From Metabacillus bambusae (lineage in GTDB: Bacteria; Bacillota; Bacilli; Bacillales; Bacillaceae): a DNA stretch of 64,000 bases. Where the stretch lies: positions 401,157 through 465,156 of the forward strand of contig NZ_JAGDEL010000002.1 of assembly GCF_017497975.1 (NCBI RefSeq), in the 5' to 3' direction. Made by a program: the position numbers and the translations under genes. Each line of letters opens with the position of its first letter. Positions within the stretch are counted from its first letter, which is position 1. The notes below the pieces were generated by a model. It saw only the letters and a list, made by a program, of their open reading frames with translations. It searched no databases and was not told the DNA's origin. Positions 18,736-26,489 of this stretch are shown piece by piece.

Positions 18736-20778
18736 TTAGACTTTATTTGTTTGACGTCTATTTGAATAAACAAGAACTGTCGAACCAATCACAAGTAAAG
18801 TACCGCCAGCTGCTAATAAATTGAATAGTGGGGTAGCTGTATTTGGAAGAGGTTGCCCTTTTAGTACTTCTTGATCACTTTCCTTTTTATTTACCACTGT
18901 AGTAGCTACTGATTTAGTTTCTGGTTGTTTTTCTTCGTTCAATGATTCCTCAATTTCTACTGACTTATCTGGTGTTGGAGTTACTTCGTTATCAACGATT
19001 TCATCAGAATCTACGACAACTTCTGGCTTGCTAAATTGATAAATCGAACCTTTATCTGTTAAGAAATAATCATATGCAGTTAAAGCTAAAAGAGCTTGTG
19101 TACTCGCCATCGTGTTAGTATCACCACCACTTATATGAGCAAAACCACCACCTGACTGCTTAAATGTAAGCAGATGCTGAATAAGGTTAACACCTGTTGA
19201 AGCTCCTGAATCAAGGCTTGCAACAACCATGTCTCCTTTTTGCTTGGTGAATCTCTCATCAGTTGGATCCACACCAACAGATGTTAAACCAATAATAACC
19301 TGTGCAGTCGTTTCACTAGCGTCACCGCCATTTGTATCATCACTAAAGCCACCATTACTATCTTGCACACTAGCAATCCATTCGACTGCTTTATTGATAG
19401 CAGCTTGTACATTTTCCTGTTCTTTGTATGGTGCTAATGCTGCCAGCGCCATTCCAGTAATGTCCACACTAGCAGATGTGCCAAATAGTGACCAGCCACC
19501 CTTATCAAGCTGTTGATCAAGTAAATAGTTTACAAGTTTTTCGCTTGTCCATTTTGCATCACTTGGTATTTCATAGTTTCCACTATCATATGCCAGCAAT
19601 GCATAGATTACACCATTATTCCCTTGATTTATCATCCGCTCATTCGAGTAAATTTTTTCAACTAGATTGTATCCTGCGAAGTTCGTAGGATCAATTCCAG
19701 CAGCAGTTAAACCAATTACAAACCGCTCATAATCCGTTACATTTCGATAGATGCCCTCTTTTTCTATTATTTCTTCCTTCAATCTATCAATGTATTCTTG
19801 AGGCACATCCCCTCCAGCAACTTCAAGAGCTACTGCAGTAAAATCATCATTAATAGCACTCTTTGATAAAAATTGTTTCGTTGATTGAACAGCTGCTCTT
19901 ACTTGCTCTTGCGTGACTGGAGTTTGATCGGGCTTTGGTTCTGTACCAGTATCTTCTACTGGTGTTTCACCACCTGTGTCAGGATTGTCTTCACCTTCAT
20001 CAACCGACTCGTTTTCTTCACCTTCGGTTGGAATTGCAAATGATTCAACTTTTACTTCTAGATGATCCCCTTCATTAACAGGGTAGGAGGAAACTCCTAC
20101 ATCCATAAAGTTTTTATTCATATACTGTGCCCAATATTCAGAATCACTTAACCCAACTTGACCTATAGATTTTAGTGACGCAAGCAAAGAAGTATCAATT
20201 TTTGCTTGAACTGGATTTTTTGCTGTCTTACTCGCTAACCGTAGAGCATCATAAGCACTTGCTCCATTTACAATTTCAACTGTTTGGTCAAAAATAGTAT
20301 CTTGATTTATATCATTTGCTGATACCCTGACATTGACTGTATCAGAAGTAGCATCTATTATTTTCAATAAAATACTATCTCCATTTTTCACCTTATAGCT
20401 AGAAACACCTTCGTTTAACGGATATTCTCCGTTCACATAAAACCCCCACCAATAATCATAGCTATTCGCAGGTGGTGATGCAGCTCCAATCTGAGTAATA
20501 AATGCTCCTAATCCATCAAACATTTGATAGTTTAAATCTTTTTCATGAAAATCTGTTGCTTCTATTAGAACATCCAATGCTGTCTGACCTTCTTCAAATT
20601 CAACAGCTGTGAGCGGCAATGCAGTTGTTCCATCCTTATCTAGTGCTGTGATAATGACTCCATTCGTTAATTCCTTTGCATCAACCTGCTGAGGGAAAAA
20701 TGATAAAATTTGAAAAAGAACTAATAAGGTAATAGAAAATAAAGCTATACCCCGATTTGATAAATTTCGTTTATTCAA
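18736..20778 (-). CDS. Cell-wall-anchored transcobalamin/intrinsic-factor-like protein
   Basis: Surface protein of 680 residues. A signal peptide (about 1-34) is followed by two DUF4430 domains (about 36-135, with YDYWWGFYVNGEYPLNEG; about 140-245, with YWAQYMNKNFMDVGVSSY), then an acidic linker. An alpha/alpha-toroid region (about 285-595) carries prenyltransferase/squalene-cyclase-type repeats such as DKGGWSLFG, SNGGFSDD and ETTAQVIIGLTSVG. It ends with a sortase signal: LPNTA, a hydrophobic helix, then NRRQTNKV. Human intrinsic factor joins the same two folds in the opposite order. It starts at TTG behind AGGGGGC. A cobalamin riboswitch with terminator lies directly upstream. The inferred role is to catch cobalamin at the cell surface for the downstream ECF system. 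Confidence 0.88.
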   Translation of the reverse strand: MNKRNLSNRGIALFSITLLVLFQILSFFPQQVDAKELTNGVIITALDKDGTTALPLTAVEFEEGQTALDVLIEATDFHEKDLNYQMFDGLGAFITQIGAASPPANSYDYWWGFYVNGEYPLNEGVSSYKVKNGDSILLKIIDATSDTVNVRVSANDINQDTIFDQTVEIVNGASAYDALRLASKTAKNPVQAKIDTSLLASLKSIGQVGLSDSEYWAQYMNKNFMDVGVSSYPVNEGDHLEVKVESFAIPTEGEENESVDEGEDNPDTGGETPVEDTGTEPKPDQTPVTQEQVRAAVQSTKQFLSKSAINDDFTAVALEVAGGDVPQEYIDRLKEEIIEKEGIYRNVTDYERFVIGLTAAGIDPTNFAGYNLVEKIYSNERMINQGNNGVIYALLAYDSGNYEIPSDAKWTSEKLVNYLLDQQLDKGGWSLFGTSASVDITGMALAALAPYKEQENVQAAINKAVEWIASVQDSNGGFSDDTNGGDASETTAQVIIGLTSVGVDPTDERFTKQKGDMVVASLDSGASTGVNLIQHLLTFKQSGGGFAHISGGDTNTMASTQALLALTAYDYFLTDKGSIYQFSKPEVVVDSDEIVDNEVTPTPDKSVEIEESLNEEKQPETKSVATTVVNKKESDQEVLKGQPLPNTATPLFNLLAAGGTLLVIGSTVLVYSNRRQTNKV

Positions 20779-20887
20779 AGTAAAAAGCCCCCTAATTATT
20801 TTTTCTTTCTATAAGAATAAATGCACTGAAGTACGATACCGTACGCGCTTATCCAAAGTAGGATTCTGTGTACCTAAAAATAAAAAA

Positions 20888-20911
20888 ACACATCACTATA
20901 CAGAGATGTGT
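20888..20911 (-). terminator. Riboswitch-linked intrinsic terminator
   Basis: On the minus strand, ACACATC pairs with GATGTGT around a 10-base loop and is followed by TTTTTTTATTTTT. It lies between the riboswitch and the start of the surface protein gene, so it fits transcription attenuation when cobalamin is bound. Confidence 0.8.
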
Positions 20912-20997
20912 GCTTGTCACAAGGTAAAGAAACAGTAATGAACATATGTATACCTGTGCTCAAACACCTTCCCTATCCGCGTAAGTTTTGGTGATTA

Positions 20998-21165
20998 AAA
21001 AACAGGTAGGTCTCCTGGCTCATGATCAACACTCTTTTACAACCTTCCCATTAAGAATAGTGGCATAATGTAAAGAGCTCCCATTTACAGTGGCGGGACC
21101 GCGCCGGATTTTTCACCGGTCTTCCCTTTTCATGATAGACTTACTAGATCTATCAACCTATTTTT
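20998..21165 (-). ncRNA. Cobalamin (adenosylcobalamin) riboswitch
   Basis: The minus strand shows the conserved core blocks of the cobalamin riboswitch in order: GGTGAAAAATCCGG, then GGTCCCGCCACTGTAA, then GGGAAGG, and finally the B12 box GCCAGGAGACCTACCTG. The outer helix P1 forms between AAAAATAGGT (21156-21165) and ACCTGTTTTT (20998-21007). A promoter lies just upstream and a terminator downstream. It should switch off the wall-protein and ECF operon when cobalamin is plentiful. Confidence 0.95.
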
Positions 21166-21195
21166 ATCGTATTTAGTTACAATTAAGATGACTTA

Positions 21196-21224
21196 ATAAT
21201 AGTCTAGTATAAAAAGGGTGTCAA
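21196..21224 (-). promoter_or_regulatory. SigA-type promoter of the B12 uptake operon
   Basis: Minus strand TTGACA (21219-21224), a 17-base spacer and TATTAT (21196-21201). The -35 is perfect and the spacing optimal, about 30 bases before the riboswitch P1 helix. Confidence 0.85.
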
Positions 21225-21251
21225 GATTCGGCTCTTTCTCAATTTAAAAAA

Positions 21252-21280
21252 GTACTCCCTGGCCCAAAACCCTGGAGTAC
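21252..21280 (-). terminator. Terminator after rpmG
   Basis: On the minus strand, GTACTCCAGG pairs with CCAGGGAGTAC and is followed by TTTTTT. It closes the zagA-rpmG operon just before the B12 operon promoter. Confidence 0.8.
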
Positions 21281-21293
21281 CTTTCCTTAATAA

Positions 21294-21443
21294 TTATTTT
21301 GTTTCTCGATGCAATGTACGTTTTTTCAAACGTGGGCAGTACTTCATTCTTTCAATTCGATCTGGATTATTTCGTTTATTTTTTGTAGTTATATAATTTC
21401 GATCTCCTGTTTCAGTACACGCTAATGTTATTTTCACTCTCAT
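21294..21443 (-). CDS. rpmG: Ribosomal protein L33, zinc-independent form
   Basis: A gene of 49 codons for 50S ribosomal protein L33. The protein starts [18 protein letters not shown] and ends [10 protein letters not shown], the usual L33 frame. Zinc-binding L33 has two CxxC pairs; here the first is CTET and the second is absent (KYCPRLKK), so this is the C-minus form that cells use when zinc is scarce. The start ATG is preceded by AGGAGG. It lies 40 bases downstream of the zagA-like gene on the same strand, with a terminator after it, so it is very likely cotranscribed and controlled by the Zur-like boxes upstream of zagA. Confidence 0.92.
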   Translation of the reverse strand: MRVKITLACTETGDRNYITTKNKRNNPDRIERMKYCPRLKKRTLHRETK

Positions 21444-21483
21444 TTTTGCTTCCTCCTAATAAAAATTTAGTATTTTTCTCAAT

Positions 21484-22674
21484 CTAAACAGCAACAGTAA
21501 ATGAAGGCAATGGATCAACAAACATTGACCAATCTTGATTCATCTCTTCATTAGTTAATAAGCAATGATCTAATGATTTTTCCACTTCATCACGATTCAT
21601 ATCTATGCCAATCATAACGAGCTCTGTCATACGATCACCATAATTTTCATCCCACTTTTCTAGTAGTTCAGGATCTTCTCTCAAGATTTGTTGTTGTTCT
21701 TCCTGAGAATAAGTTGCGATCCATTCACCAGCTCCTTGGATAATAATAGATGGACCTGCCTGAGAAAGAAGTCCTGTCATATTATTTCGAGAGGCCAACC
21801 AAAAGAATCCTTTGGCACGGACAACATCAACTGGCCAATCCTCAAGCCATGCCATCAATCTTTCTGGATGGAATGGTCTTCTTCGCTTGTAAACAAATGA
21901 GGAAATGCCATACTCTTCTGTTTCTGGCGTATGTTCTGTCATAAGCTCTTGTATCCATCCTGCAGCTTGACTTGCTTTTTCAAAATTAAACATGTGGGTG
22001 TTTAATATTTCTGTTAGGTCGATCTTAGAAAATACACTTTCAATTACTTTCGCCTCAGGATTTAACTTTTTGATAACAGCATTCAACTCATCAATATCTT
22101 CCCGGTTAACCAAATCTGTTTTATTTAAAACAATAATATTTGCAAACTCAATTTGATCGATTAACAGATCAACAACTTCCCTCGTATCTGTTTTATCGGT
22201 TGCTTGCTTTCGATCCAAAAGTGTCTCACCTGAAGCAAAATCATGCCAAAAACGATTTGCATCTACTACAGTAATCATTGCATCTAATTCACATAGCTGT
22301 GATAGATTGATTCCGAGCTCTTCGTCTACATATGTAAATGTTTGTGCTACTGGAACAGGCTCTGAAATACCTGTTGATTCAATGACTAGGTAATCTATGT
22401 CTCCTAGCTTTACAAGCTTTTCTACTTCAAAAATTAAATCCTCGCGCAGTGTACAACAAATACAGCCATTTTGAAGCTCTACAAGCTTCTCCTCTGTTTG
22501 AGAAAAACCACCTTTTTTAATAAGTGAAGCATCAATATTTACCTCGCTCATATCATTCACAATTACAGCAACTCGCTTATTTTCTTTGTTTGCTAAAATA
22601 TGATTTAATAACGTAGTTTTTCCGGATCCTAAATAACCACTTAAGACTGTTACTGGAATCTTCTTTTTTGTCAT
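21484..22674 (-). CDS. zagA: COG0523 (CobW/YciC) GTPase, ZagA-like zinc metallochaperone
   Basis: G3E-family GTPase of 396 residues, almost exactly the size of Bacillus subtilis YciC/ZagA (397), a zinc-starvation metallochaperone. It shows Walker [16 protein letters not shown], the metal-binding CxCC in [11 protein letters not shown] (about residues 71-81), the switch region [16 protein letters not shown], the base-recognition NKTDL and a C-terminal CobW domain with KGFFWLASR and WSMFVDPLP. CobW proteins serving cobalamin synthesis look similar, and a B12 operon lies next door, but the paired zinc-independent L33 and the Zur-like boxes argue for zinc. The ATG is preceded by AGAAGGG. Confidence 0.85.
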   Translation of the reverse strand: MTKKKIPVTVLSGYLGSGKTTLLNHILANKENKRVAVIVNDMSEVNIDASLIKKGGFSQTEEKLVELQNGCICCTLREDLIFEVEKLVKLGDIDYLVIESTGISEPVPVAQTFTYVDEELGINLSQLCELDAMITVVDANRFWHDFASGETLLDRKQATDKTDTREVVDLLIDQIEFANIIVLNKTDLVNREDIDELNAVIKKLNPEAKVIESVFSKIDLTEILNTHMFNFEKASQAAGWIQELMTEHTPETEEYGISSFVYKRRRPFHPERLMAWLEDWPVDVVRAKGFFWLASRNNMTGLLSQAGPSIIIQGAGEWIATYSQEEQQQILREDPELLEKWDENYGDRMTELVMIGIDMNRDEVEKSLDHCLLTNEEMNQDWSMFVDPLPSFTVAV

Positions 22675-22690
22675 ATAAACCCTTCTTTCT

Positions 22691-22711
22691 AGATCGATAT
22701 TATTACGATTT
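22691..22711 (-). promoter_or_regulatory. Zur-like box, leader-proximal
   Basis: Core TCGATATTATTACGA at 22694-22708 matches the known Bacillus Zur operator TCGTAATNATTACGA at all but two positions. It sits 17 bases before the zagA start. Confidence 0.65.
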
Positions 22712-22803
22712 AAAATTGATACTTTGCCTACCTATTTATTACGCACATCTGTAATTCTTAAATATTGTAATAGGTCGTAATAAAATATCTTGGTAAATCA
22801 CAT

Positions 22804-22824
22804 AAACAGTAATCGTTACGATTT
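22804..22824 (-). promoter_or_regulatory. Zur-like box overlapping the transcription start
   Basis: The minus strand core TCGTAACGATTACTG (22807-22821) matches the Zur operator in most positions (11 of the 14 defined ones). It begins three bases after the -10 element at 22827-22832, where a bound repressor would block initiation. Confidence 0.65.
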
Positions 22825-22826
22825 AA

Positions 22827-22855
22827 ATTTTATAATAAAATTTGTTCTTTTGCAA
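22827..22855 (-). promoter_or_regulatory. SigA-type promoter of zagA-rpmG
   Basis: Minus strand TTGCAA (22850-22855), a 17-base spacer, and TAAAAT (22827-22832). The Zur-like box follows directly, giving a conventional repression layout. Confidence 0.6.
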
Positions 22856-23034
22856 GCACCCCTTCAGTAATTAAAGACAAAATAACCTTTCTATCATTCT
22901 CTTTAGGGAGTCGCCGATAATGCCTCCCTCCTGATCTAACTACTTAAAATGACTTACGGAAAATAAAGAGAATTATTCTATATTATACGTTTAGCATGTT
23001 ATTTAAACGGGAATTAAAAAAACAAGACACAAAA

Positions 23035-23060
23035 AGAGCTGACTCATTTATGCCAGCTCT
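23035..23060 (-). terminator. Terminator of the CwlO-like gene
   Basis: On the minus strand, AGAGCTG pairs with CAGCTCT around a 12-base loop and is followed by TTTTTGTG, just after the stop at 23073. Confidence 0.75.
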
Positions 23061-23072
23061 AATCTATAACTA

Positions 23073-24380
23073 TTAATTTACACGTACTACACGACCATTA
23101 AACTTTTCGTTCCAATATCCACTAGACATATTAGCAATTGCAACACCAGTTGAACTTTGAGAACCGATGAATTTACCGCCACCTACATAAATACCGACAT
23201 GTCCATCTTTTTTATACGTATCAAAGAAGACAAGGTCTCCTGGTTGCATACTGCTTGTTGAAACTTGAGTTCCTGAGCGCTTTAATGAATCCGTGTTACC
23301 ACTTAAATTAACTCCAATTGTTGAAAATGCCCAAATAACATATCCTGAACAGTCAAATCTTCCATTTGCTATATCAGAAGCTGATCTACCGCCACCAAAA
23401 ACATAGACAGAGTTACCAAAATACTTATAACCTGCACGAATCAGGTCGTTAACAGATCCATTTGATTTTACAGGTGTTGATGGAACTGTTTTTTTGCTAC
23501 TTGTAGAATCTGAAGTTGACTTTGATGTTGAATTTGAGCTTGTCGAATCTTCATTACTTCCACTTGTTACCTCTACAGATGTAGATCTAGAGGTAGATGC
23601 AGTTGAAGATGCTGAAGTTTCTACTTGAGCGTCTAAGCTTTGTTGGATACTAGACTCTTGTAATGCAAGATTACTATCTTGCTGTTGCATACTAGCTTTA
23701 GCAGCTAATGTTGCTGATTCTTCACTCTTAAGCTGTTCTTTTAATTGATCATTTTGTTCCTTTTGCTCAAGAACAAGAGCTTGCATACCTTCTAATTCTG
23801 TTTTCATCTCTGTAAGTTCTGCAAGTCTTTTTACCTTTGCAGCTTGTGTTTCCTTTAAAGCAGCTTCATCTTCCTCATGCTGCTTTATAAGTTCACTGTC
23901 TGCTTCTGCAATTTTACCTACTGCAATCGCTCGGTTAACAAAATCACTGAAACTAGAAGAACCAACTAATACGTCAAAATAGTCAACATTTCCACCACTA
24001 TGTTGATATGCAATAGCACGTTGCTTTAAAATTTCTGTTCTATTTTTAATTGTCTCTTCTAAAACTGCGATTTCATTTTGCATTTTGCTAATCTCTTCAT
24101 TAGCAATTGTTATGTCTTTTTTCGTTTGTTCCATTTTATTGTTGTTATCTGCAATCGCCTGATCAACACGTTCAATCTGCTCATTTAACTTAGCAAGTTC
24201 TTTCTGAACATCGTTTAGCTCTTGCTCAGCGTTTTCAATTTTATCTTGAACTTGTGTGCGCTGTTGCTGAATTTCAGATAAGCTCTCTGCTGTTTCAGCT
24301 TTAGCTGAAGGAATAGCAAATGAACTGCCTAATCCAATCATGACTGCTAAATTTATGACTAGTAGTTTCTTTTTCGACAT
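23073..24380 (-). CDS. cwlO: Secreted NlpC/P60 peptidoglycan endopeptidase, CwlO-like
   Basis: D,L-endopeptidase that cuts the peptide stems of peptidoglycan during cell elongation; CwlO is the Bacillus counterpart. I chose the ATG at 24380 (MSKKKLLVINLAVM), behind AGGGGAAGAG, giving 435 residues; a longer frame lacks a ribosome site. The signal peptide ends near AKAE. A long coiled coil follows (about residues 33-235, including IQQQRTQVQDKIENAEQEL), then a Ser/Thr-rich linker and a C-terminal NlpC/P60 domain. Catalytic Cys is in RFDCSGYVIWAF, His in KDGHVGIYVG, and a third polar site follows further on. The coiled coil is where FtsEX-type activators act in CwlO. Confidence 0.9.
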   Translation of the reverse strand: MSKKKLLVINLAVMIGLGSSFAIPSAKAETAESLSEIQQQRTQVQDKIENAEQELNDVQKELAKLNEQIERVDQAIADNNNKMEQTKKDITIANEEISKMQNEIAVLEETIKNRTEILKQRAIAYQHSGGNVDYFDVLVGSSSFSDFVNRAIAVGKIAEADSELIKQHEEDEAALKETQAAKVKRLAELTEMKTELEGMQALVLEQKEQNDQLKEQLKSEESATLAAKASMQQQDSNLALQESSIQQSLDAQVETSASSTASTSRSTSVEVTSGSNEDSTSSNSTSKSTSDSTSSKKTVPSTPVKSNGSVNDLIRAGYKYFGNSVYVFGGGRSASDIANGRFDCSGYVIWAFSTIGVNLSGNTDSLKRSGTQVSTSSMQPGDLVFFDTYKKDGHVGIYVGGGKFIGSQSSTGVAIANMSSGYWNEKFNGRVVRVN

Positions 24381-24861
24381 TTCTCTTCCCCTACTTTCAA
24401 ATCTAATATGTATGAACACTAATTCTATATATCTATTTATCTTCAATTCATTAAAAGATTATCATACTATTTACTTATTTAGCCACAATAAGTAGTATAT
24501 CATCAAAAAGTGACAAAATCATGTTGTTAATATTACAATTACATTTCAAATATAACAAAAGACCCCTTTTTTCTACTATAAAACCCACAAACTATACTCT
24601 AACATATATCAAAATCTATTTCTAGAATCTAAAAGTCATGTAAATAAAAGGTGCAAATACCCTAGTTTTTACTAGTTCTAACATCGTAAAACCAGTGCAC
24701 ACGGGCCTAGGAACAACACTAGGAAGAAAGGGACATGCCTCATTAAAGGATGTGTGTTTTAAATGTCTCTATATTCATGGCGCTTGTATTGAATTAATAT
24801 CATGATTAATTGGCCATGAAAAAAGACGATTCCTAAGAAAATGGAATCGCCCCTATTACCT
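24381..24861. other. Upstream region of cwlO-like gene and 3' region of clpP
   Basis: About 480 bases without a gene. Near 24530-24545 the minus strand has TGTAATTGTAATATTAAC, which partly resembles a WalR box (TGTAAT with a weak second half), as might be expected for a CwlO gene. Between 24600 and 24820 I see no ORF, riboswitch core or strong hairpin other than the clpP terminator. Confidence 0.4.
24827..24849 (-). terminator. Terminator of the clpP gene
   Basis: Minus strand CGATTCC pairs with GGAATCG (9-base loop), followed by TCTTTTTTC. Confidence 0.75.
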
Positions 24862-25446
24862 TTATTTAGTTGGATTAAGAACCTCATCAATTATTCCATA
24901 TTCAACTGCTTCTTCTGCACTCATAAAATAATCCCTTTCTGTATCAATTCTTATCTTTTCAATTGGCTGGCCGGTGATATCTGCATACAATTTGTTCACA
25001 TGCTCTTTCAGCTTTAGTATACGTCGGGCTGTAATTTCTATATCTGTCGCTTGCCCTTTTGCTCCACCTAAAGGCTGGTGTATCATAATTTCACTATTTG
25101 GCAAGGCATAACGTTTCCCTTTTGTACCTGCAAGAAGCAAGGTAGCACCGAATGAAGCTGCCATTCCTGTACAAATTGTTCTTATATCAGGTTTTATATA
25201 TTGCATCGTATCGAAAATAGCAAACCCTGCAGATGTAGAGCCACCTGGACTATTGATATATAATGAAATATCCTTTTCTGGGTCGTCAGCAGCTAAAAAT
25301 AACATTTGTGCAACAATACTATTTGCTACCTGATCATTTATTTCGTCTCCCAGCATGATAATCCGGTCCTTTAAAAGTCTTGAATAAATATCATATGACC
25401 GTTCCCCACGATTTGATTGGTCAATAACATATGGAATTGTTGTCAT
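24862..25446 (-). CDS. clpP: ClpP protease subunit, ClpP2-like paralogue
   Basis: Serine protease subunit of the Clp machinery, 194 residues. I chose the second of two adjacent ATGs (25446), because it matches the family start and is eight bases from AAGGAGG. The catalytic Ser lies in [12 protein letters not shown], His in [11 protein letters not shown], and the Asp near RIDTERDYF. The usual housekeeping ClpP has GMAASMGAFLLAAG; the [10 protein letters not shown] variant and the [10 protein letters not shown] start resemble the second ClpP of the B. cereus group, so a separate housekeeping clpP probably exists elsewhere. No CtsR box is seen upstream. Instead a perfect 13-base inverted repeat lies in the leader, and an ECF-like sigma gene precedes it. 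Confidence 0.88.
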   Translation of the reverse strand: MTTIPYVIDQSNRGERSYDIYSRLLKDRIIMLGDEINDQVANSIVAQMLFLAADDPEKDISLYINSPGGSTSAGFAIFDTMQYIKPDIRTICTGMAASFGATLLLAGTKGKRYALPNSEIMIHQPLGGAKGQATDIEITARRILKLKEHVNKLYADITGQPIEKIRIDTERDYFMSAEEAVEYGIIDEVLNPTK

Positions 25447-25487
25447 CATAAAGCCCTCCTTATCATTGTTTAAATAAAGTGAGACCT

Positions 25488-25520
25488 CATTCAATGTGGG
25501 TTTTCATCCCACATTGAATG
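25488..25520. promoter_or_regulatory. Perfect inverted repeat in the clpP leader
   Basis: CATTCAATGTGGG and CCCACATTGAATG form a perfect 13-base dyad around a 7-base loop, 42 bases before the clpP start. There is no T-run, so an operator or RNA structure is more likely than a terminator. Confidence 0.6.
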
Positions 25521-25604
25521 GTAGCGAAACTTATCGATCTTTACGGGCTTTTTTGCGAATTTATGAATCTTAAAGTATGGTCTTACTACCCGTTAAGAAT
25601 GGGA

Positions 25605-26285
25605 TTAAGCAGCCATGTAAAGTCCACTTGAAGGAGAGAGTGTTTTTGAAGGGACTGGAGCAACAGCTTCCTTCATTAAAGAGTGTACAGTTGGGATGTT
25701 ACGAATTAGTGTTGTTGGGTCCTGCAGTGTTAGAGCGTCATAGAAAAGTTCTGAAAGCAATCGTTCTTCTTCCTTTTCCCAGATTAACCCCAAGCCATTT
25801 CCCCCATTATTTTCAATCCGCTTTCTTAAGCGATGAAGAATCGACTTGACCGCCATTTCAGTTGTTCCGAGAATATCAGCAATTTCAGAGGACCGATAGC
25901 AAAAAGCCTCTTTCAAAAAGAGAATCACTGCTTGCTTTGGAGTGAAATGTTTGACTAAATACTGTACGATGTCAAAGGCATCATCAACTGTATGATCACG
26001 CTTTCCCTCTTTATATGTTATATCAGATTCGAGCGTCTCCTTTTTCCTCTTACGAACTGTATCAATCCAATGATTATAAGCAATTCTTTTCAGCAAAGCA
26101 GGTGAAATAAGTTCAGCCTTTTGACCGTATGCTTCAATTGCCTTCAGCACCGTTTCTTGGGCAATGTCCTCACCATCCCAGCTACTATTTGTTAAAAATC
26201 TGCAATATGCAATCAGCGCTGGAATATAGTCTTCGATCTTTTGCACGTGCTTGAGATTTAATTCTTTCATTACATTAATTTGCAT
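25605..26285 (-). CDS. ECF-like sigma-70 family factor
   Basis: Small RNA polymerase sigma factor of 226 residues. The sigma-2 region is recognisable (CRFLTNSSWDGEDIAQETVLKAIE split over about residues 28-52, then RIAYNHWIDTVRKRK). A sigma-4 helix-turn-helix follows (LFLKEAFCYRSSEIADILG, then TTEMAVKSILHRLRKRI, about 125-160). A C-terminal tail of about 60 residues lies beyond sigma-4. I chose the ATG at 26285, behind AAAGGAGTG. No anti-sigma gene is adjacent; the next gene on the strand is the ClpP2-like protease, which suggests a joint stress role. Target promoters are unknown. Confidence 0.8.
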   Translation of the reverse strand: MQINVMKELNLKHVQKIEDYIPALIAYCRFLTNSSWDGEDIAQETVLKAIEAYGQKAELISPALLKRIAYNHWIDTVRKRKKETLESDITYKEGKRDHTVDDAFDIVQYLVKHFTPKQAVILFLKEAFCYRSSEIADILGTTEMAVKSILHRLRKRIENNGGNGLGLIWEKEEERLLSELFYDALTLQDPTTLIRNIPTVHSLMKEAVAPVPSKTLSPSSGLYMAA

Positions 26286-26489
26286 ACCATTCACTCCTTT
26301 AAACACTCTCAGTTATATAACGAATAAGGTGGCGAAAAAGATATGGGGTCATTTACTTTTATAAATTAATTATTACTTCTATTATATATCCACATTATTA
26401 ATTCCATCATCTGTAACTTGTTTGATACATTTCAATCAAGGGTATTGTTTCAAAAACTTCCATTTTTTATTTAACCTTAGGAGGCCAAA

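Noticed and set aside
21484..22674. CobW protein for cobalamin synthesis, linked to the B12 operon
   Set aside because: The Zur-like boxes, the zinc-independent L33 partner and a terminator before the B12 promoter indicate a separate zinc-starvation operon.
24381..24826. c-di-AMP (ydaO-type) riboswitch upstream of the NlpC/P60 gene
   Set aside because: Such riboswitches often precede wall hydrolase genes, but I could not find the conserved core blocks here.
25447..25604. CtsR operator upstream of clpP
   Set aside because: No direct repeat resembling GGTCAAA-NANN-GGTCAAA was seen; only the 13-base dyad is present.
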